Assembly (NCBI GenBank): GCA_003159055.1
Contig: PMLH01000450.1
Coordinates: forward strand, 1 to 5,809
Direction of reading: 5' to 3'
Length of the DNA stretch: 5,809 nt
From: Myxococcales bacterium
Lineage (GTDB): Bacteria > Myxococcota > Polyangia > Fen-1088
Shown: positions 1-4,006 of the stretch, in pieces
Position numbering within the stretch: the stretch's first letter is position 1
Layout of the letters: every line of letters starts with the position of its first letter
Position numbers and translations under genes: made by a program
Notes under the pieces: generated by a model
What the model saw: only the letters and a program-made list of their open reading frames with translations
The model's database searches: none
Told to the model about the DNA's origin: nothing

Positions 1-111
1 GGAGAACCCGATGCCCCCTGAGCGTTCCGACAACGACAACAATGTCGCCTGCAGCTGATCCCGAGTCTCGGGCGACATGATGTCGGCTTGGCCCACGACT
101 ACCGACGCCAT
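1..111 (-). CDS. Possible 5' end of an unidentified minus-strand gene, running off the left edge
   Basis: A minus-strand frame is open from about 270 down to base 1. The first ATG in it is at 111-109 and gives 37 residues before the window ends, beginning MASVVVGQADIM and continuing with MSPETRDQLQATLLSLSE. A second in-frame ATG is at 78-76 and a GTG is at 162-160. Third codon positions are mostly G or C, as in the real genes here, and the LQATLLSLSE part looks helix-forming. Against it, none of the candidate starts has a well-spaced Shine-Dalgarno sequence, and the residues encoded above the ATG (rich in Ser, Trp, Ala and Arg) look non-coding. I do not recognise the family. The opposite strand in the same place has only short frames (ATG 77 to TGA 193, 38 codons, acidic). 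It may be a real N-terminus or chance in GC-rich DNA. Confidence 0.25.
   Translation of the reverse strand, partial: MASVVVGQADIMSPETRDQLQATLLSLSERSGGIGFS
60..72. repeat. Perfect 6-bp inverted repeat with 1-nt centre
   Basis: CCCGAG-T-CTCGGG reads the same on both strands around T66. The 1-nt centre rules out an RNA hairpin with all six pairs formed, so if functional it would more likely be a dimeric protein-binding site. It lies inside the possible partial minus-strand frame at 1-111. Matches of this size occur by chance in GC-rich DNA. Confidence 0.3.
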
Positions 112-220
112 CCTCGCCGCCGCAGACGATCCCCGCCACGACGCCGACCACGACGAGCCCACGTCTGACTCAGGCGACTCCTCGCCTCTCTGACCCGTCC
201 GTCGTCGCGCCTTTGCTTGG

Positions 221-236
221 CTGCCCAGTGGGGCAG
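221..236. repeat. Perfect 6-bp inverted repeat with 4-nt loop (hairpin or operator-like)
   Basis: CTGCCC-AGTG-GGGCAG forms a 6-bp stem with a tetraloop, and a flanking G220/T237 could add a wobble pair in RNA. No T-run follows, so it is not a standard intrinsic terminator. It lies about 170 bp upstream of the HTH gene and could be a binding site for that protein or a leader hairpin; neither role is shown by the sequence. Confidence 0.3.
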
Positions 237-390
237 TGGCATCGCCATGTCCCCCCGTCCGGCCCGCCCTCTACGTGGTCATACTCGACTCCGGCTGCAA
301 TCGCATTCCCGATCGCTGCTTCGCCCCCTGGCCTCCCTCTGCCGAGCAAGACCGGACCACTCTTGGTGAGCGGCTCAGTCGAGGAGGCTC

Positions 391-394
391 GGAG
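391..394 (+). promoter_or_regulatory. Ribosome binding site deciding the HTH start
   Basis: GGAG lies eight bases before ATG 403. A stronger-looking GAGGAGG at 381-387 is 15 bases away, which is too far. The ATG at 395-397 is in another frame and meets TGA at 404-406 after three codons, so 403 is the sensible start. Confidence 0.5.
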
Positions 395-402
395 ATGTCG
401 TC

Positions 403-729
403 ATGAATAGAGAGCGCCTTGGATCCAACCTGGACTCGATGTTTGAGCAGCTCGGCGAGCTTGAGGAGGTCAGGATCCTCACTCAGAAGAAGATCCTTGC
501 GCGACAGCTCGAGCAGGCGCGACGGGCCGACAATGTCTCGATTTCGGAGATGGCCCGGCGGATGGGGACAAGCCGGATGGCGGTCCACTCCCTGCTGGAC
601 CAATCCAAGCCGACCATGACAATCGACTCGGTGTCCCGCGCGGCGGTGGCGCTTGGCGCTCACCTTGAGATGAAGGTTGTGCCACGTAAGACACCGTCCC
701 GCTCGAAGCCAAGGCGGAAAGCGGCGTAG
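403..729 (+). CDS. Small HTH DNA-binding protein, HigA/XRE antitoxin-like
   Basis: A 108-residue protein, probably a dimeric DNA-binding repressor. The N-terminus (LGSNLDSMFEQLGELEEV, about residues 6-23) matches the opening typical of a family of short XRE/HigA-type antitoxins that begin with an acidic LDxxxxELGxLEEV-like helix. Residues 29-42 form a helix, and the helix-turn-helix is at about 46-66 (SISEMARRMGTSRMAVHSLL). A segment follows that is typical of the family (TMTIDSVSRAAVALGAHLEM), and the protein ends in a strongly basic tail (95-108) rich in Lys, Arg and Ser that could add nonspecific DNA contact. In this family the usual partner is a RelE/Gp49-like mRNA-cleaving toxin encoded directly upstream. 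None is recognisable here, so this may be an orphan antitoxin or a free-standing regulator. It converges on the kinase-like gene with a 52-bp gap (730-781) that holds no clear terminator. The HTH fold is solid; the antitoxin role is inference. Confidence 0.85.
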   Translation: MNRERLGSNLDSMFEQLGELEEVRILTQKKILARQLEQARRADNVSISEMARRMGTSRMAVHSLLDQSKPTMTIDSVSRAAVALGAHLEMKVVPRKTPSRSKPRRKAA

Positions 730-781
730 ACATGCGGTTCTGCGCCGCCCAGCGCGCGCCGCAAGGCCGGTTCGCCAGCTG

Positions 782-2167
782 CTAGCGCGCCCGGCTGTCC
801 ATCAGCACCATCCCTGCCACCATGTCTGCCGAGATTTGCTCGAGAGCCCGTTTGACCGTGCGATTGCGAGAGATGCCGGAGCGGACGACCATCACCACGG
901 CATCCACGGAATCATGGATGATCGAAGCGTCGCAACTCTGGAGGATGGACGGTCCATCAACCACGACGTAGTCAAAGGCGCCGCGCCAGCGCGCGACTGA
1001 TGCAGAGAAGGTTGGGCCGTGAAGGCCCGCATCCCCAGCGGCGTCCGGCGCTACGGCAAGAATGTGTAAGCCAATGGGTCGGAGCTCCGTGGTCAGCCAC
1101 GGAGCATCGATCTGCTCGCGGTGGGCCGCCAGCTGTGCGCGTAGACAGCGCGAGGGTTGAAACCCGAAGATCGCCGACAGCTTCGGTCGGCGCAGGTTGG
1201 CCTCCACCAGGAGAACGTTGAGGCGCCCCGACTCGGCCAAAGCCAGTGCAAGATTGGCGGCACAGGTGGTCTTGCCCTCGTCGTCCTGCGCACTGGTCAC
1301 AAGAATGGCGTGCGGATCCTTCTGCTCAGCGAGGCGCCGCCGCAGAGCTCGAAACGCGGCTGCCCGTTCGGTACTTCCGTCCATCAGCATGGGCAGGTGG
1401 GGATCGACGGTTTTCGGAAGCACGAACGGGCTCGCGTCTACCCGTGCTGGGATCACTTGGTACGTGGCAGTGATCACCCCAGGTCGCGCCGGGTGCACGT
1501 TTGATGGTGAAACCGCGGGTACGGATCTCGCTGTCCTGACCGAAATGGCGGTACCCATCGTCGATGCAACCGGCGATGCAACCGTGGGTGACGATACCGG
1601 CAATGGTATCGCTGGGGTCGACGTCCGAACCGGAGCGCTCGCGGCCGCAGCCGCGGCACGTGCCCGCACTGCTTCGAGCAACGAACCATCCAGCAGCAAG
1701 GTCTTCGCACTCCCGTTCCCCGACGCACTCGGTTCCTCTGCGGGCGTTGCTGGCACTGGGGCAGACTGCGCCGCTGTCGTAGGTTGGACGACGGCGCCTG
1801 CCGCCCCGATCGGTTGATTCGCTGGTGTCAGGGTGCGCCCGGAATTTGCCGCCCGAGACATCGCAGCGCCTGCGGGCAAGGACACGGGCGATGAACCCGC
1901 CGGCGTCAAGGTCCGCGTCAGCGTGGCCGGGCCCACCGTTGATGCCCCTGTCGTTGAGACCGCGGGGGAAGGGCTCGACGGTGTTGATGTCCGCGCCGGT
2001 GCGGCCGCCGCTGGCGCTGGTGCACCTGCGGGCTTGGCTGCAGGCGATGGATAGGCGGGCGTAGCAGTTCGCACGCGAGCTGGCGTCGCCTGGGTGACTT
2101 GGGAGGATGTCGATCCACCCGCAGTGTTCGTGGGCAGGCGCGCGTCTTGGATTTTGGGATCAGCCAT
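782..2167 (-). CDS. CpsD/CapB/Wze-like P-loop ATPase (BY-kinase fold) with long repeat-bearing low-complexity N-terminus
   Basis: A 461-residue protein if it starts at ATG 2167 (MADPKIQDARLP). An ATG at 2215 and a TTG at 2230 are also in frame, and none has a good ribosome site. Residues 1 to about 250 are Ala/Pro/Ser/Thr-rich and probably disordered. Residues 260-461 resemble cytosolic bacterial tyrosine kinases that control polysaccharide chain length and export: FRALRRRL (272-279) matches the oligomerisation motif near ExxRxxR, Walker A is SAQDDEGKTT (292-301), Walker A' is VEANLRRP (321-328) and Walker B is FDYVVVDGP (about 398-406). Oddities: the usual PGEGKT is DDEGKT, the A' aspartates are Glu and Asn, and no Tyr-rich tail follows (the protein ends MVLMDSRAR). 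No transmembrane Wzz part is present, so it would act in the cytosol with a membrane partner encoded elsewhere. It may be a regulatory ATPase or pseudokinase rather than an active autokinase. It lies 114 bp downstream of the beta-helix gene on the same strand and may share its transcript. Confidence 0.82.
   Translation of the reverse strand: MADPKIQDARLPTNTAGGSTSSQVTQATPARVRTATPAYPSPAAKPAGAPAPAAAAPARTSTPSSPSPAVSTTGASTVGPATLTRTLTPAGSSPVSLPAGAAMSRAANSGRTLTPANQPIGAAGAVVQPTTAAQSAPVPATPAEEPSASGNGSAKTLLLDGSLLEAVRARAAAAAASAPVRTSTPAIPLPVSSPTVASPVASTMGTAISVRTARSVPAVSPSNVHPARPGVITATYQVIPARVDASPFVLPKTVDPHLPMLMDGSTERAAAFRALRRRLAEQKDPHAILVTSAQDDEGKTTCAANLALALAESGRLNVLLVEANLRRPKLSAIFGFQPSRCLRAQLAAHREQIDAPWLTTELRPIGLHILAVAPDAAGDAGLHGPTFSASVARWRGAFDYVVVDGPSILQSCDASIIHDSVDAVVMVVRSGISRNRTVKRALEQISADMVAGMVLMDSRAR
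1562..1584. repeat. Tandem 12-bp duplication in the linker coding region
   Basis: CGATGCAACCG occurs at 1562-1572 and again at 1574-1584, a 12-bp period. On the coding strand it gives VAS-P-VAS-T, a four-codon duplication. It keeps the reading frame and looks like recent replication slippage in the disordered linker. Confidence 0.6.
1592..1611. repeat. Perfect 7-bp inverted repeat with 6-nt centre inside the kinase-like gene
   Basis: CGATACC-GGCAAT-GGTATCG, a 20-bp element with the size and symmetry of a dimeric repressor site or a small mRNA hairpin. It lies within the low-complexity coding region, where sequence constraint is weak. No function is shown. Confidence 0.35.
1760..2071 (-). repeat. 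Four 26-residue (78-bp) degenerate protein repeats, each starting RTxTP
   Basis: Within the N-terminal linker of the kinase-like protein, RTATP, RTSTP, RTLTP and RTLTP begin at exactly 26-residue steps (codons starting at 2071, 1993, 1915 and 1837). A Pro usually follows 3-5 residues later, and a Gly-Ala pair or similar falls mid-unit. A fifth copy (RTSTP, 1613-1627) and a decayed one (RTARS, 1523-1537) lie further on without the same spacing. The codons for the motif differ in every copy (for example ACT GCT ACG CCC against ACA TCA ACA CCG), so the DNA has diverged while the peptide motif has stayed. Confidence 0.6.
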
Positions 2168-2281
2168 GTTGTCGGGTGTCGTGCTTCGATGGTCCAGCCC
2201 CTTGGATGATAGCATCGCGCAGAAGACCAAGCGGATGTTCTGCTCTCGGCATCCGAGCGACGCGGTCAGGCATGCCGAATT

Positions 2282-3886
2282 TCAGCGTTCGTAGGGGCCG
2301 AGATCAACCGGCGCATGTCGGGCCGTCCCGGCGCGGTCGGTTGGCGCGTCGGACAGGAGATTGCCGAGGTCCAGCCATGGCGCGGTGGAAGTCGGAGCGA
2401 ACGCCGCCGGGTCGTGGCCCAACGTGGTTGGGAAGGCGGCGAACCAGGATGGATCGAAGCTCGTCTGCCGGTGCTCGGTTGCACTCGGAACATGCGGCGG
2501 TGCCGTGTCGCGAGATATGAAATGGCCCGAAATCCAGTCGTTGTGGTCAAACCTGGTGGCGTTCACCGTAGTGCTGTCGGTCTCGAGCAGTTGGCCGTCT
2601 GGGTTAGCAGTCACAGCATTTCCGTTGACCGTCACAGCGACCAGGACGTTGTTTAGGACTTGATTGTTGGTCGAGCTCTTGATGATCTCGATGACGGGTC
2701 GGTCTCCGACCGAGGTGACGAACAAGTTGTGGGCGACGAGGTTGTTTGACGACCCAAGCTTCGGATTGTCGGTCTCTTGCCAGAAGCTCGTGCCATGGCG
2801 TGCAGGCAATGCGAAGATATTGTTTCGAATGACACTGTTTCTGACCGAGGTGAGATTGGGGCCCTGAGCCTTGCTGTGGTGGAAGAAATTGCCCTCGATC
2901 AGCATGAAGTCGGAAGCTCCTCGGCCCCCCGTCGGGCTGCTCCCGGCGACAGCGTCGCACTCGGGATCGTCGAAAGCCACGCCCTGCTCCCGACAGGTCA
3001 ACGTTGGATCCGCATTGATTTGGAAGTCCGATGAGACCGTGTTGTAGGTCTCGTTGTACCTGGCGATATTCCAATCGCTGCCGTTGCTCAGGTAGATTCC
3101 GTGCCCGTCGCCCTTGCCCGTGTCGTAGGCAGTGCAATGCTCGATCACGAACCAATCCGATTGTCCGGTGAAGAACGGATCCTTGTGCTGCCCGTGCCCG
3201 ACACTGTTCAGGACCGCAACGCCCTTTTGATGCTTGTTCGACGCAAAATCCGCACCGACAGAACGAACACCGTAGTCTCCACCGACCAGCTCGAACCCGT
3301 CGAGCGCAATGTAGTCGGCGGCTTCCAGGTTGAAACACCTCTTTGGGCCGCTGGAGCAGCAATTGACAACGACACCGAGTGAGCCGTCAGGCTTGCGCTC
3401 GCCGTACAAGACCACTGGATTGTCGTAGTTCCCGCCGTGCTCATTATCGACCTGGTAGCAACTGGAGTAGGTGCCCGCGGTGAAGACGATCATGGTGCCA
3501 GGGACGGCGCTGTTCAGGGCGCGGGTAACACCAGCCGCGTTCGCGCGCGAGGAGCCGGTCCCGCTACCATTCGGACTTACGTACACCGTGCTTCCGGGCT
3601 TCCAGGTGCGGTCCGTGTAGTACCGATTGAACCTTTCGGTAAAGCCCATATAGGATCCACCGCGTCTCGCAGCGGGGAGGGTAGGTATCCCGGGCTCGAG
3701 ATGGTGACCATCAATCGCTGGCGTGCCCGTGCGCCCAATGGCTTTGGTGCTGGCGGTTTCCGAGGAAGCAACCCGTCCCGGATTTGCTTCGCTTGGACGC
3801 GCAGAGCACCTGCCACAACCCATCGACGCAAGACAGGCAACCAGCGTGGCTGCTATCCAGCAGTGCTTCATGTTCATGGCACGCAT
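2282..3886 (-). CDS. Exported right-handed parallel beta-helix protein, probable lipoprotein (polysaccharide lyase-like or binding)
   Basis: A 534-residue protein starting at ATG 3886, where a GGA lies five bases upstream; in-frame ATGs at 3877 and 3871 are alternatives. The N-terminus is a signal peptide with two candidate lipidation cysteines: LVAC (15-18) fits the lipobox best but leaves a short hydrophobic core, while SMGC (21-24) allows a longer one. A Ser/Pro/Gly linker follows (about 28-75). YVSPNGSGTGSSRANAAG and the VPGTMIVFTAGTY segment (about 102-140) are the usual cap of beta-helix polysaccharide-active proteins. Coil-like repeats follow: DWFVIEHCTAY (244), DWNIARYNETY (271), DFMLIEGNFF (326), NSVIRNNIF (350), NNLVAHNLF (381) and NNQVLNNVL (407). 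The end, VDLGPYER, resembles the DIGAYE closing motif common in this group. Eleven cysteines, several near 143-184 and 298-310, suggest disulfides outside the cytoplasm. Substrate and catalytic residues cannot be assigned. It may be transcribed with the kinase-like gene. Confidence 0.85.
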   Translation of the reverse strand: MRAMNMKHCWIAATLVACLASMGCGRCSARPSEANPGRVASSETASTKAIGRTGTPAIDGHHLEPGIPTLPAARRGGSYMGFTERFNRYYTDRTWKPGSTVYVSPNGSGTGSSRANAAGVTRALNSAVPGTMIVFTAGTYSSCYQVDNEHGGNYDNPVVLYGERKPDGSLGVVVNCCSSGPKRCFNLEAADYIALDGFELVGGDYGVRSVGADFASNKHQKGVAVLNSVGHGQHKDPFFTGQSDWFVIEHCTAYDTGKGDGHGIYLSNGSDWNIARYNETYNTVSSDFQINADPTLTCREQGVAFDDPECDAVAGSSPTGGRGASDFMLIEGNFFHHSKAQGPNLTSVRNSVIRNNIFALPARHGTSFWQETDNPKLGSSNNLVAHNLFVTSVGDRPVIEIIKSSTNNQVLNNVLVAVTVNGNAVTANPDGQLLETDSTTVNATRFDHNDWISGHFISRDTAPPHVPSATEHRQTSFDPSWFAAFPTTLGHDPAAFAPTSTAPWLDLGNLLSDAPTDRAGTARHAPVDLGPYER

Positions 3887-4006
3887 GTTTGTCCGAAATC
3901 GTCCGCTTGCCTAGGACGCTCTGTCCATCCCTCGTTCGGGCCGCTTCACCGATCGCAGGGAGAAATGAATCTTGTCTTGTCCCATTCGTCCGAGTAGACG
4001 TAACGC
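3887..4006. promoter_or_regulatory. Divergent intergenic region between the beta-helix gene and glmS
   Basis: These 120 bp separate two genes reading away from each other and should hold both promoters. I find no convincing sigma70-type -35/-10 pair on either strand; the DNA is GC-rich and lacks a clear TATAAT-like box. A weak inverted repeat (GGAC-GCTCT-GTCC, 3914-3926) is present. No glmS ribozyme is recognisable. Confidence 0.5.
3965..3997 (+). CDS. Possible 10-codon leader peptide ahead of glmS
   Basis: ATG 3965 to TAG 3997 encodes MNLVLSHSSE. It is in the same frame as glmS and ends nine bases before its ATG, with a second in-frame TAA at 4001-4003. The only purine-rich ribosome-like stretch in the interval, AGGGAG at 3957-3962, lies just before it, though two bases of spacing is shorter than ideal. 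glmS itself has no visible ribosome site, so translation could enter here and restart at 4007. Chance is a serious alternative for so short a frame. Confidence 0.22.
   Translation: MNLVLSHSSE

Larger units (their letters stand above)
112..402. other. About 290 bp without a confident gene, upstream of the HTH gene
   Basis: No frame here looks like a normal protein. The plus frame that ends at TGA 404-406 overlaps the HTH start codon as ATGA, a join typical of coupled genes, and it is open back to the stop at 191-193. Its translation, for example LYVVILDSGCNRIPDRC, shows no RelE/HigB or other toxin motif that I can recognise, and its only starts are GTG (236, 275) without good ribosome sites. 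The interval contains a GC-rich hairpin at 221-236 and presumably the promoter of the HTH gene, but I cannot pick out -35 and -10 boxes with confidence. Confidence 0.45.

Noticed and set aside
213..410. Plus-strand open frame (65 codons) just before the HTH gene
   Set aside because: Pro/Ser-rich with no domain, no clear ribosome site, and overlapping the HTH start in another frame.
721..781. Terminator between the convergent HTH and kinase-like genes
   Set aside because: Only weak GC-rich pairings are possible (GCGGCG 721-726 with CGCCGC 743-748, loop of 16), without a T-run on either strand.
1197..1817. Long plus-strand open frame (206 codons) opposite the kinase-like gene
   Set aside because: It lies antisense to a well-supported P-loop coding region; its Ala/Val/Gly/Thr-rich translation is what GC-biased codons produce on the opposite strand, with no recognisable domain.
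3437..3997. Plus-strand open frame (186 codons) overlapping the beta-helix gene and the divergent region
   Set aside because: Most of it is antisense to the clear beta-helix coding sequence and it has no family signature; only its last ten codons are considered, as a possible glmS leader.
3887..4006. glmS ribozyme or riboswitch upstream of glmS
   Set aside because: The interval is short, the glmS ribozyme is mainly a Gram-positive element, and I see neither its conserved core nor another riboswitch pattern.
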